The position numbers and the translations under genes are program-made. A stretch of DNA of 46,793 nt from an uncultured Lachnospiraceae bacterium (lineage in GTDB: Bacteria; Bacillota; Clostridia; Lachnospirales; Lachnospiraceae): assembly GCA_910583895.1 (NCBI GenBank), contig CAJTYJ010000002.1, positions 26,937 to 73,729 of the forward strand, in the 5' to 3' direction. Positions 39,751 to 46,793 of the stretch are shown one piece after another. The notes below the pieces were generated by a model. That model was not told the DNA's origin, ran no database searches, and was given only the letters and a program-made list of their open reading frames with translations. Position 1 is the stretch's first letter. The number at the start of each line of letters is the position of its first letter.

Positions 39751-41307
39751 TTATGATCCGGTATACAGCCCAAGACAGAAAAGCCAGGCGATCAGGATGC
39801 GCAGGGCGCTTGTGATAAAGCGGGAAGCCAGCACAGAAGAGATGCCGACTTTGATGGTCTCTTCTTTTGCCTGCATAAGCCCAAGCCCCACCGGGATAAA
39901 ATCGCAGGCAGCCTGGGTGTTGATCGCAAAGAGAGCAGGAAGGGCCAGATAGACCGGGATGGCTCTGCATCCGATCTGGGTACCGATGATGGTTCCTGTG
40001 ACCTGGGCAATGATGGCTCCCGGGGCCAGGATGGGGGAGAGTAGCGGAAAAGATATCAGGACTCCAAGCAGCAACAGTCCGCCGATACTGGAAGACAGGG
40101 GCGTAAGTCTTGCGGCAATCCACTGATTGAGTCCGGAGCATTCCACTGCGGCAGTCAGAAGAGAGACAAATCCCATCAGAGGCAGCAGGGTGTGCAGGAT
40201 TGTGTAAAGGCTGTCCTGGGATGCTTTGTAGAACAGACAGCATCCTTTTCCAAAAGCAGGCAGCAGGCTGGTTCCCGGATGAAAGAGACGGGTCAGAAGG
40301 GTGAAAAGACCGGTGGCCTTAGTGGCAGGTTCAGCCGCCTGATTTTTGGTGGACTGGATCGTTTCGCCGGATACATCGGATACATAGAGATCTTCTGTCA
40401 TATAGCGGGCCAGGGGTCCGCTTTTTCCGGTTGGCATGATGTTGACGGTTGGAATCCCTTTTTTCGGATAGAGGCCGCAGCGCAGAGTTCCTCCGCAGTC
40501 GATGACTGCCAGAAAGACTTCCTCATCCGGGACAGAGGAAGAGAAACCGTTTACGCTGGTGCATCCAGTCAATTTTTCAATTTTGTCCACGATTGCCGGG
40601 CGGATGCCGCCGCCGGTCACATAGACCAGCTTGTTTCGAACCGGATCTGGTTTTACAATCAGAGGACCGCCATAACCGCTTCTTCCCGCCGTGATACGGA
40701 TCTCATTCCAGGGAGTGTCCGTGTCAGGCGGACATTCGGAGGAGCCGGAAGTTTGATTTTGTACGTCCGGTTTATGGGTAAGAGAAAGTTTTGTCTTTCG
40801 GCTGTAATAGTCTGTGGTCCGGTCCGTCACCACTCCGCAGAGAAAGTTGGCGAAAAGGCCGGCGGTCAGATAGCGCAGGGCCAGGGGGTAGACGGGATAT
40901 CCTAGCATTTCCACTCCCCGGGCGATCCCCAGAAAGATAAAAAGTTCCGATGCATTGATATGAGGAAAGACACCGCTGCTGGTGTGGCAGAAAAAGGAGG
41001 CACAGGCAAAATAGGAAGGCTTGTCTTTCTCAGCCAGAAAACGCCCCAGCGTCAGAGCGGAAGGGTTGCCAAGAAGAATGGCGCCGAAAAAAGGAATGAG
41101 CATATATTTGAGCAGCAGATGCCGGGAAGCCAGCACTGCTGCTTTTTCTATGAGCCGGGCGGGAATCAGCCGGATCAGTGCGTTGGTCAGAATCAGTACC
41201 ATAAAGATGGCAGGGATTAGATCCATGCACCAGGAAACTAGAAAACTTCCTCCATAAGAAAACAAATTTGTAAAAAAAGTTATCATCTGATCGATCAGTT
41301 TTGTCAT
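39751..41307 (-). CDS. Fused glucitol/sorbitol-type PTS IIC-IIBC protein
   Basis: A 518-residue membrane permease that joins the two halves encoded separately by gutA and gutE. Residues 1-175 are the IIC part (GNPSALTLGRFLAEKDKPSYF; SSGVFPHINASELFIFLG). A Pro/Ser/Thr-rich linker (about 176-200) follows. The IIB domain has the phosphocysteine region IDCGGTLRCG (C271). The C-terminal membrane part carries ALPALFAINTQAACDFIPVGLGL. It is transcribed away from the gutM operon from a shared control region. With no IIA alongside, it probably borrows one. A related polyol is the likely substrate. Confidence 0.9.
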   Translation of the reverse strand: MTKLIDQMITFFTNLFSYGGSFLVSWCMDLIPAIFMVLILTNALIRLIPARLIEKAAVLASRHLLLKYMLIPFFGAILLGNPSALTLGRFLAEKDKPSYFACASFFCHTSSGVFPHINASELFIFLGIARGVEMLGYPVYPLALRYLTAGLFANFLCGVVTDRTTDYYSRKTKLSLTHKPDVQNQTSGSSECPPDTDTPWNEIRITAGRSGYGGPLIVKPDPVRNKLVYVTGGGIRPAIVDKIEKLTGCTSVNGFSSSVPDEEVFLAVIDCGGTLRCGLYPKKGIPTVNIMPTGKSGPLARYMTEDLYVSDVSGETIQSTKNQAAEPATKATGLFTLLTRLFHPGTSLLPAFGKGCCLFYKASQDSLYTILHTLLPLMGFVSLLTAAVECSGLNQWIAARLTPLSSSIGGLLLLGVLISFPLLSPILAPGAIIAQVTGTIIGTQIGCRAIPVYLALPALFAINTQAACDFIPVGLGLMQAKEETIKVGISSVLASRFITSALRILIAWLFCLGLYTGS

Positions 41308-41347
41308 GTTGTCGATTCTCCTAATCTGCTTTCTTTTTCACAATCCC

Positions 41348-41376
41348 AATATAACATATTTACACCTGTTTTCCAA
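41348..41376 (-). promoter_or_regulatory. Promoter of the fused PTS gene
   Basis: On the minus strand TTGGAA (41371-41376), 17 bp, then TGTTATATT with the -10 at 41348-41353. The -35 lies inside the palindrome at 41369-41387. Confidence 0.65.
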
Positions 41377-41387
41377 CGTCTGGAAAA
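41369..41387. promoter_or_regulatory. Candidate operator between the divergent PTS units
   Basis: TTTTCCA-ACGTC-TGGAAAA is a perfect 7+7 inverted repeat. One arm covers the -35 of the minus-strand promoter. It lies 120 bp before gutM, so a bound regulator could affect both directions. AACGTCTG from its centre recurs at 41470-41477. Confidence 0.5.
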
Positions 41388-41507
41388 AGAATGTATTAAT
41401 TATGACCAAAAAATGGAGTATTATGCATTCAGACAAAGCAAAGTACACATGGCCAGGTGACTTAAGAAAACGTCTGACACAAAAAAACAGGTTAGGAGGA
41501 TGTGTTT

Positions 41508-41969
41508 ATGAATCTTATTCCACTGATCATTCTGTTCTGTATCGCATTTGCCCTGCAGTATCTTCTGACTTTTCTGCAAATGAAACATTTTATGGTTTCC
41601 TACAGAAATTTAAGGCAGAAAGGGCGTGTGGCGATCGGAAAAGCCAGAGGTGCCTTCCGGGCCGGAGCGATCGCCATGTTCGCCATAGACAGCAGAGGAT
41701 ACATACTGGAAGGAAGTTATCTGCAGGGAGTGACTGTATTTGCCAGAGCACGGGTGCTCAAAGGCTTCGAGGGAATGGACGTAGGAGCTATTTTGCAGGA
41801 GGACTGTAAGAAGATGCATCTTTCCAAACCAGTGACCAGGGCGGTTCTGGAGGCTTCATCCAATTATCGAATCCTGATGTCCGGAGGAGAGCTGAAGGAA
41901 GAACCTGCACCGCTTACGAGGGCAGTCAACGCCCTGAGGCGTCTGACTATACGACAGGCAGAATCCTGA
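41508..41969 (+). CDS. gutM: Glucitol operon activator GutM
   Basis: A 153-residue protein of the GutM/SrlM family, which accompanies glucitol PTS operons as an activator. It has one N-terminal membrane helix (LIPLIILFCIAFALQYLLTF) and the family segment KGRVAIGKARGAFRAGAIAMFAID. ATG 41508 is 8 nt after AGGAGG (41494-41499); the GTG at 41502 is too close to that site. It opens the operon and is followed 13 bp later by gutA. How a membrane-linked protein activates the operon is not clear from sequence. Confidence 0.9.
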   Translation: MNLIPLIILFCIAFALQYLLTFLQMKHFMVSYRNLRQKGRVAIGKARGAFRAGAIAMFAIDSRGYILEGSYLQGVTVFARARVLKGFEGMDVGAILQEDCKKMHLSKPVTRAVLEASSNYRILMSGGELKEEPAPLTRAVNALRRLTIRQAES

Positions 41970-41982
41970 AGGAGGTTTTTAA

Positions 41983-42522
41983 ATGAGTTATGTAGTGAAT
42001 GCAGCAGAAGGTTTTATGGGACTGTTTGACGCGGGTGCGCTCACCTTTGTCAGCTGGGTCTCCTCGATTGTACCGAAGGTACTTTTGTTACTGGTATTTA
42101 TGAATGCACTGATCGCTCTGATCGGGCAGGACCGGATCAATAAGTTTGCAAAACTTTGTTCCGGCAATGTGCTGATGGCTTACGGCGTGCTTCCGTTTCT
42201 TTCCGCATTCATGCTGGGCAACCCCATGGCGCTTTCCATGGGAAAATTCCTGCCGGAGCGGATGAAACCCAGTTATTATGCGTCAGCGACTTATCACTGT
42301 CATACCAACAGCGGTATGTTTCCGCACATCAATGTGGGTGAGATTTTTATCTATCTTGGTATCGCTGACGGAATTACGACGCTCGGGCTTAGCACCACAC
42401 CCCTGGCGATTCGCTATCTGTTAGTCGGCCTGATCATGAATTTCTTCGCAGGCTGGATTACAGATTTTACGACCACATTTGTCATGAAACAGCAAAACCT
42501 TGAATTAAAAAATACACTGTAG
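41983..42522 (+). CDS. gutA: PTS glucitol/sorbitol IIC component (GutA/SrlA)
   Basis: A 179-residue membrane subunit forming part of the sugar channel. It matches the N-terminal third of the fused paralogue (GNPMALSMGKFLPERMKPSYY; NSGMFPHINVGEIFIYLGIAD). GGAGG stands 7-8 nt before ATG 41983. Between this gene and its partner gutE lie 229 bp occupied by the tandem leader elements, unusual for two subunits needed in fixed ratio. Confidence 0.93.
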   Translation: MSYVVNAAEGFMGLFDAGALTFVSWVSSIVPKVLLLLVFMNALIALIGQDRINKFAKLCSGNVLMAYGVLPFLSAFMLGNPMALSMGKFLPERMKPSYYASATYHCHTNSGMFPHINVGEIFIYLGIADGITTLGLSTTPLAIRYLLVGLIMNFFAGWITDFTTTFVMKQQNLELKNTL

Positions 42523-42531
42523 CAGAACCCA

Positions 42532-42634
42532 AAAACAGCGAAAGCCCGTACGACGCCCAGATCGATGAGCAGACGCGAAAGCGTCTGAGAATGGATCTGC
42601 ATAAAGGGTGTCGGAAGGGCAGAAGCGGAACTTC
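42532..42634 (+). ncRNA. Structured leader/repeat element, tandem copy B
   Basis: First of two directly adjacent 103-bp units. Predicted helices: GCCC (42544-42547) with GGGC (42617-42620); CGACGCCC (42551-42558) with GGGTGTCG (42606-42613), one G-T pair; AGATC (42559-42563) with GATCT (42594-42598); and CAGACGC (42570-42576) with GCGTCTG (42581-42587) closed by a GAAA tetraloop. Internal loops GTA/GAA and GATGAG/AGAATG are purine rich, as in structured RNAs. Confidence 0.65.
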
Positions 42635-42737
42635 AAAACAGCGAAAACCCGTACGACGCCCAGATCGATGAGCAGACGCGAAAGCGTCTGAGAATGGATC
42701 TGCATAAAGGGTGTCGGAAGGGCGGTAGCGGAACTTC
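42635..42737 (+). ncRNA. Structured leader/repeat element, tandem copy C
   Basis: Second 103-bp unit, differing from the first at three positions only: one G to A in the outer stem and two changes in the AGAA loop, which becomes GGTA. All other stems are unchanged. It ends five bases before the AGGAGG (42742-42747) of gutE. Confidence 0.65.
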
Positions 42738-42751
42738 AATTAGGAGGAACT

Positions 42752-43786
42752 ATGTCAGATTATAGAGCGATTAAGATTGAGAGAGGAAGCGGCGGCTTTG
42801 GAGGCCCTCTGACCGTCATGCCCAGGGATGGGAAAGACAAGGTGGTCTTTATCACCGGAGGAGGAGCAGAGCCGGAAATCATTGAAAAGATTGTGAAACT
42901 GACCGGATGTACGGCAGTCAATGGATTTAAGACATCGGTGCCGGATGAAGAGATTTTTCTGGTGGTCATCGACTGCGGCGGCACGCTTCGGTGCGGCATC
43001 TATCCCCAGAAACGGATTCCGACCGTCAACATTATGCCGGTGGGCAAAAGCGGCCCCCTCGCAAAATTTATCACAGAAGATATCTATGTTTCGGCCGTAG
43101 GGGTAAATCAGATCAGCCCGGCAGACGGGGCGGCAGTGCCGGCGGAAGAGACAGCGGCAAAAGATGAGAAAAAGGCAGAAGAACAAAAGGCAGAGCCGGA
43201 GCGCAAATTTAAATACAGCGCGGATAAAAAAGTATCGGAGACTCTGGGAGAGACCAGCAAATCCAGCATCATCCAGAAGATTGGTATGGGTGCAGGAAAA
43301 GTGGTCAACACCCTTTATCAGGCGGCCAGAGACGCTGTACAGTCCATGATTACCACGATCCTGCCTTTCATGGCCTTTGTAGCTATGCTGATCGGCATCA
43401 TTCAGGGATCCGGGTTTGGCGACTGGTTTGCAAAGCTTTTGGTACCCCTGGCAGGAAATGGAGTGGGCTTGATTATCCTTGGATTTATCTGTTCCATCCC
43501 GGTGCTGTCGGCACTTTTAGGACCGGGTGCCGTTATCGCACAGGTCATTGGAACCATGATCGGCGTGGAGATCGGAAAAGGAAACATTGCCCCGAGCCTG
43601 GCGCTTCCGGCACTGTTTGCCATCAACACCCAGTGTGCCTGCGACTTCATTCCGGTAGGACTGGGCCTTGCAGAGGCAGAGCCGGAAACGGTGGAAGTCG
43701 GTGTGCCGTCTGTGCTGTATTCCAGATTCCTGGTCGGCGTGCCAAGAGTGCTGGTGGCCTGGGTGGCAAGTATCGGACTGTATTAA
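42752..43786 (+). CDS. gutE: PTS glucitol/sorbitol IIBC component (GutE/SrlE)
   Basis: A 344-residue protein with an N-terminal cytosolic IIB domain holding the phosphocysteine region IDCGGTLRCG (C75), an Ala/Glu/Lys-rich linker (about 120-150) and a membrane part (LPFMAFVAMLIGIIQG; ALPALFAINTQCACDFIPVGLGL). It pairs with gutA to form the permease. AGGAGG is 4 nt before the ATG, a short spacing, directly after leader copy C. No IIA(Gut) gene lies in the operon inside the window. Confidence 0.93.
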   Translation: MSDYRAIKIERGSGGFGGPLTVMPRDGKDKVVFITGGGAEPEIIEKIVKLTGCTAVNGFKTSVPDEEIFLVVIDCGGTLRCGIYPQKRIPTVNIMPVGKSGPLAKFITEDIYVSAVGVNQISPADGAAVPAEETAAKDEKKAEEQKAEPERKFKYSADKKVSETLGETSKSSIIQKIGMGAGKVVNTLYQAARDAVQSMITTILPFMAFVAMLIGIIQGSGFGDWFAKLLVPLAGNGVGLIILGFICSIPVLSALLGPGAVIAQVIGTMIGVEIGKGNIAPSLALPALFAINTQCACDFIPVGLGLAEAEPETVEVGVPSVLYSRFLVGVPRVLVAWVASIGLY

Positions 43787-43877
43787 ACCGCTGACCGTGC
43801 AGAAAAGGCAGCGAAGGAACAAAGAAAGAACATCAGGAATATAGAAGTTTTACGTATAAAAAGAAAGGACAGAGATT

Positions 43878-44690
43878 ATGAATACTTGGTTGAATCTGGA
43901 AGGAAAGACAGTCATTATAACAGGAGGTGCATCCGGGATCGGAAAAGCGGTTGCAGAGGAGTTTTTGAATCAGGGTGCCAACGTGGTGGTCGCAGATATG
44001 AGTCCTGAGGCACCGAAGATGGAGTCAAAGGGTGGAAGCTTACATTATGTGGTGACCAATGTGACAGACCGGGACAGTGTGGAACATATGGTGGATGAGG
44101 CCGTACAGAAGTTTGGCACCGTGGATATTCTGGTGAACAATGCAGGCATCAATATACCAAGACTTTTGGTGGATGATGCCAAACCCCATGGAGAATTTGA
44201 GATGGATGACACTGTGTTTGATAAAGTAGTGAATGTGAATTTGAAAGGAGTCTATCTGTGCGCGCAGGCGGCAGGCCGTGTAATGGTGGCTAAAAAAGAC
44301 GGCGTGATCATCAATATGTCCTCCGAGAGCGGACTGGAAGGATCTGAGGGGCAGAGCATTTACGCAGCCACCAAAAATGCAGTCAATTCCTTTACCAGAT
44401 CCTGGGCCAAGGAGCTTGGACGCAAAGGCGTGCGCGTGGTAGGTGTTGCACCTGGAATTATGGAGGCGACCGGACTTCGCACCATCGGTTACGAGACAGC
44501 GCTGGCGTACACCAGAGGGATTACCGTGGAAGAACTGCGGGCTGGCTACGAAAAGACATCCACCACACCCCTGGGACGCTCCGGCAAACTTTCCGAAGTG
44601 GCGGATATGGTGTGTTATCTTGGAAGTGAGAAAGCTTCGTATGTCCATGGCGTGACCTACAATGTGGCAGGCGGAAAAACAAGAGGCTGA
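43878..44690 (+). CDS. gutD: Sorbitol-6-phosphate 2-dehydrogenase, SDR family
   Basis: A 270-residue cytosolic short-chain dehydrogenase expected to turn sorbitol-6-phosphate into fructose-6-phosphate with NAD. The Rossmann motif is TGGASGIGK (15-23), the NNAG motif lies at 87-90, and the catalytic residues are S148/S149, Y162 and K166 (YAATK). The extended lid (TRGITVEELRAGYEKTSTTPLGRSG) matches the gut-operon enzymes of Firmicutes. It lies 91 bp after gutE. The substrate follows from operon context; related polyol phosphates are possible. Confidence 0.88.
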   Translation: MNTWLNLEGKTVIITGGASGIGKAVAEEFLNQGANVVVADMSPEAPKMESKGGSLHYVVTNVTDRDSVEHMVDEAVQKFGTVDILVNNAGINIPRLLVDDAKPHGEFEMDDTVFDKVVNVNLKGVYLCAQAAGRVMVAKKDGVIINMSSESGLEGSEGQSIYAATKNAVNSFTRSWAKELGRKGVRVVGVAPGIMEATGLRTIGYETALAYTRGITVEELRAGYEKTSTTPLGRSGKLSEVADMVCYLGSEKASYVHGVTYNVAGGKTRG

Positions 44691-44714
44691 TCTTCCATCC
44701 CGCAATGATGAAAA

Positions 44715-44799
44715 AACGTTCCTTCCAGAGGAAAAAGGCACTTTTATCCGGATGGACTATGAATTATAATGTACGAAAGAAAGAGGGGGAAGGAACGTT
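44715..44799 (+). promoter_or_regulatory. 12-bp inverted repeat that can mask the gutR ribosome site
   Basis: AACGTTCCTTCC (44715-44726) is the exact reverse complement of GGAAGGAACGTT (44788-44799), which contains the gutR Shine-Dalgarno and touches its start codon at 44800. The arms are 61 nt apart, with the gutR promoter between them. Confidence 0.6.
44742..44770 (+). promoter_or_regulatory. Candidate internal promoter of gutR
   Basis: TTTTAT (44742-44747), 17 bp, then a perfect TATAAT (44765-44770). Initiation near 44777 would leave out the first arm of the inverted repeat at 44715-44726. Confidence 0.5.
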
Positions 44800-46710
44800 A
44801 TGACATCAGGGACACCGGACAGCAGGATCGCACAGATCCTGGATATCATGGAACTTCGCAAGGCGGCCAGGCTGGAAAGCCTGGCGGATAAGCTCAAGGT
44901 AGGCACAAAAACCATTCGAAACGACATCAAAGAACTGAATCAGATCCTGGAAGGCAGCGCCTTGGTGGAGTCTGTGTCGGGCAGGTATATGCTCTTCATT
45001 CTGGATGAGAAAGCATTTCAGAAGAAAAAAGAAATGGTATACATCCAGAATGACTACATGAATTCTCCGGCAAAACGGTATGGATATATCCTGAACCGGC
45101 TGATGCATGGGGACGGACCGCTTTTGATCGATGATCTGGCGGATGAGATCTGTGTGGGCCGTACTACGATCAATCAGGATCTGAAAAAGCTTCGGGAAAT
45201 GCTGGACAGCTATCAGCTTCAGATTGTGGGAAAGACCAACACAGGTATACGGCTGGAAGGAGAAGAGCTTTCTCTTAGGCTTTTTATCCTGGAACAGCTC
45301 TATGATCAGGTGTTTGAAGCTTTTCTTCTGGACGATGATCTGGAGAACATGGTAAACGGATACTGCCAGGAGTACGGGTTCGATCATATTACAACACAGT
45401 ATTTTATGCGCTCTTATACACTGATGATCGACCGGGTACTAAATGAACACCCTTTGAGCAGCCTTCAGGAAAAGTACCATGAGTTGGAGCAGACCACAGC
45501 GTACCGTTTTGCAGAAAAGATCATCGGACAGACCATAGAGATGTTTCAGGTTGCGATTCCCATGGAAGAGATCCTCTTTTTATCCCTTCCCATCGCCGGA
45601 ATGCGAACCCCCATGAACCGGGAAAATCAGCAGGCTTTAGAGATCAGTGAGGATGTGGCTGAGCTGGTGGTAAAGATATTAAACCGGATCGCCTACGACA
45701 TGAACTTTCACATCTCTCCGACGGATCTTCTGGATGATTTTGTGTATCACATCAATTTTATGCTGAACCGGCTGAAGTACCGGTTTTATATCCGGAACTA
45801 CGCCCTTGCAGAAATCCGGGAAAAATTTCCGCTGGCCTACCGGATGGCAGAGCTGGCCAAAAAAGTCATCGAAGAACAGACAAATCTCTCGGTGGTGGAT
45901 GATGAACTTGGATTTCTGGCTTCTTATTTCAGCCTGTTTCTGGAGGAGCAGCACTACCGGAATCAGAGAACCTTCCGGGTAGGAATTGTCTGTGTTCAGG
46001 GAGCGATCTCCGGCAAACTGATCCAGGTGCGGTTAGGAAAGATGATGTCGGATCAGACAGAATTTGAACTGCTGTCGGAGATGGAAGCAAAGGACCGGGA
46101 GGATTTTGACCTGATCATCTCCATTTCCAGGACTTACGAGTCCGAGGTGGTTCCGGTGATCTATCTGGAAGAAATTTTTGAAGAAGTGGAAGTGTTAAGG
46201 CAGATTGAGAGACTGAAATACCTGGGTCGTCTGGAACTTCCCATGAAGACCGGATTGAGTTCTCTGATCGCTACCATCCTGGAACCGGAACATTTCTACA
46301 AACTGAATCCAAAGTTTTCCTATATGGATACAGTACTTTATGTGACAGACCAGCTGATCAAAGACGGGGTGCTGGATGAGCATTTTAAAGAAGAGCTTCT
46401 GAAAAGAGAAAAGAAAAGTACCATGCTTTTTGATGAGAATGTGGGATTTCCTCATCTGCAGTATTCCGGAGACAAAATCGTGCTGGCCGTGGCGGTTGTA
46501 GACCGGAAAGAATCGGGATTTCGATTTTTACTCTTTCTGGCACTTCCCCGAAACTTTGAACTTCATGATGACATCTTGATTCATCTTTATAATGAATTGC
46601 TGGTAATTTCTTCAGACGAAGAGCTGGTAAAAGAAATCGCCCGTCTGAAGTCAGGCAATGAATTTGTCCTGTACATGATCAAACATAATGAACTATTTGA
46701 AAATATTTAA
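44800..46710 (+). CDS. gutR: PRD-containing transcriptional regulator, GutR/BglG-MtlR type
   Basis: A 636-residue sugar-PTS-controlled regulator. Two helix-turn-helix domains (LESLADKLKVGTKTIRNDIK; IDDLADEICVGRTTINQDLKK) lead into two PRDs (about 185-300 and 300-405), an EIIB-like domain (about 415-500, cysteine in GIVCVQGAISGKL) and an EIIA domain with phosphohistidine H552 in VGFPHLQ. By family knowledge, phosphorylation of these domains by PTS proteins tunes activity. Of the four usual PRD histidines only the one in VYHINFMLNRL is obvious; the matching positions read SYTL, LSLPIAG and LASYF. GGGGAAGG precedes the ATG. It likely activates the gut operon, and perhaps the divergent fused permease. 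Confidence 0.9.
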   Translation: MTSGTPDSRIAQILDIMELRKAARLESLADKLKVGTKTIRNDIKELNQILEGSALVESVSGRYMLFILDEKAFQKKKEMVYIQNDYMNSPAKRYGYILNRLMHGDGPLLIDDLADEICVGRTTINQDLKKLREMLDSYQLQIVGKTNTGIRLEGEELSLRLFILEQLYDQVFEAFLLDDDLENMVNGYCQEYGFDHITTQYFMRSYTLMIDRVLNEHPLSSLQEKYHELEQTTAYRFAEKIIGQTIEMFQVAIPMEEILFLSLPIAGMRTPMNRENQQALEISEDVAELVVKILNRIAYDMNFHISPTDLLDDFVYHINFMLNRLKYRFYIRNYALAEIREKFPLAYRMAELAKKVIEEQTNLSVVDDELGFLASYFSLFLEEQHYRNQRTFRVGIVCVQGAISGKLIQVRLGKMMSDQTEFELLSEMEAKDREDFDLIISISRTYESEVVPVIYLEEIFEEVEVLRQIERLKYLGRLELPMKTGLSSLIATILEPEHFYKLNPKFSYMDTVLYVTDQLIKDGVLDEHFKEELLKREKKSTMLFDENVGFPHLQYSGDKIVLAVAVVDRKESGFRFLLFLALPRNFELHDDILIHLYNELLVISSDEELVKEIARLKSGNEFVLYMIKHNELFENI

Positions 46711-46793
46711 TGCAGAACAAAAACCCAGCATCGTACTGTACCATGCCCAGATCTTGTTTTGAGAGCGGGAGCGAGCAAAAAAGATCTAGAACC
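46711..46793 (+). ncRNA. Structured leader/repeat element, copy D, cut by the window end
   Basis: After TGCAGAAC, which also precedes copy B almost exactly (AGCAGAAC at 42521-42528), this segment shows CATGCCCAGATC like the other copies. AGATCTT (46749-46755) pairs with AAGATCT (46781-46787), and TTTTG (46757-46761) with CAAAA (46776-46780). The expected GGGT arm would lie past the window. It probably leads into a further gene of the locus. Confidence 0.45.

Noticed and set aside
38371..39773. Long antisense frames over the Sel1-repeat gene that look repetitive
   Set aside because: Their periodicity is the mirror of the Sel1 repeats, with no ribosome site.
42482..42739. Overlapping open frames on the minus strand across the tandem elements
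   Set aside because: They arise from the repeated structured DNA, share repeated peptide strings only because the DNA repeats, and lack ribosome sites.

Overview
The window reads like a gut Firmicute of the family Lachnospiraceae (Blautia/Mediterraneibacter-like). Support: moderate GC, strong AGGAGG ribosome sites, TGn-TATAAT promoters, a THF-riboswitch-controlled folate ECF transporter, a class F flavodiiron protein, a UvrX/YolD pair, a dockerin-bearing M60 peptidase and glucitol-type PTS genes. I could not run any database search, so the genus is an inference. No tRNA, rRNA, CRISPR array, transposase or prophage was seen.

Layout. 1-572: a structured repeat/leader element, then a PTS EIIA gene. 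757-2742: an M13 lipoprotein peptidase. 2750-4695 (minus): a YolD-like protein and a Y-family DNA polymerase. 4941-7484: a single-chain NADH:O2 (or NO) reductase, a flavodiiron-rubredoxin-NADH:rubredoxin oxidoreductase fusion. 7603-14035: a secreted M60 (mucin-type) peptidase carrying a dockerin, followed 7 bp later by a membrane-anchored cohesin-like protein. 14152-16502: an MBOAT O-acyltransferase and an SGNH partner. 16608-18560 (minus): a cytosolic GH13 glucosidase with a 48-bp minisatellite. 18766-19554: CbiK. 19646-29011: a ten-gene Mrp/Mbh-like cation/proton antiporter operon with four MrpD-type subunits and no hydrogenase module. 29030-30385: a MATE exporter. 30608-31399: a SIMPL-domain protein. 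31473-32027 (minus): FolT behind a THF riboswitch. 32487-37286: Hpt protein, hybrid histidine kinase, an unknown helical protein (minus) and an OmpR-type regulator. 37455-39743: a Sel1-repeat protein. 39751-41307 (minus): a fused glucitol IIC-IIBC. 41508-46710: gutM, IIC, IIBC, sorbitol-6-phosphate dehydrogenase and a GutR-type regulator.

How the genes may work together. The gut genes form a sorbitol-type uptake and oxidation operon that lacks its own IIA(Gut) in the window. A fused paralogue is read from the opposite side of a shared control region. The Hpt, hybrid kinase and response regulator can form one phosphorelay. Their promoters share an 11-bp motif with the SIMPL gene promoter, which suggests a small regulon. 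The peptidase and its neighbour look like a minimal dockerin/cohesin surface-display pair.

The most striking non-coding signal is a family of about 100-nt elements: at 1-115, as a tandem pair at 42532-42737, and divergent copies at 30501-30596 and 46711-46793. Each resolvable copy has a GCCC/GGGT helix enclosing inner helices whose arms change together. The three upstream copies run straight into a Shine-Dalgarno sequence. This could be an undescribed cis-regulatory RNA or an RNA-like dispersed repeat.
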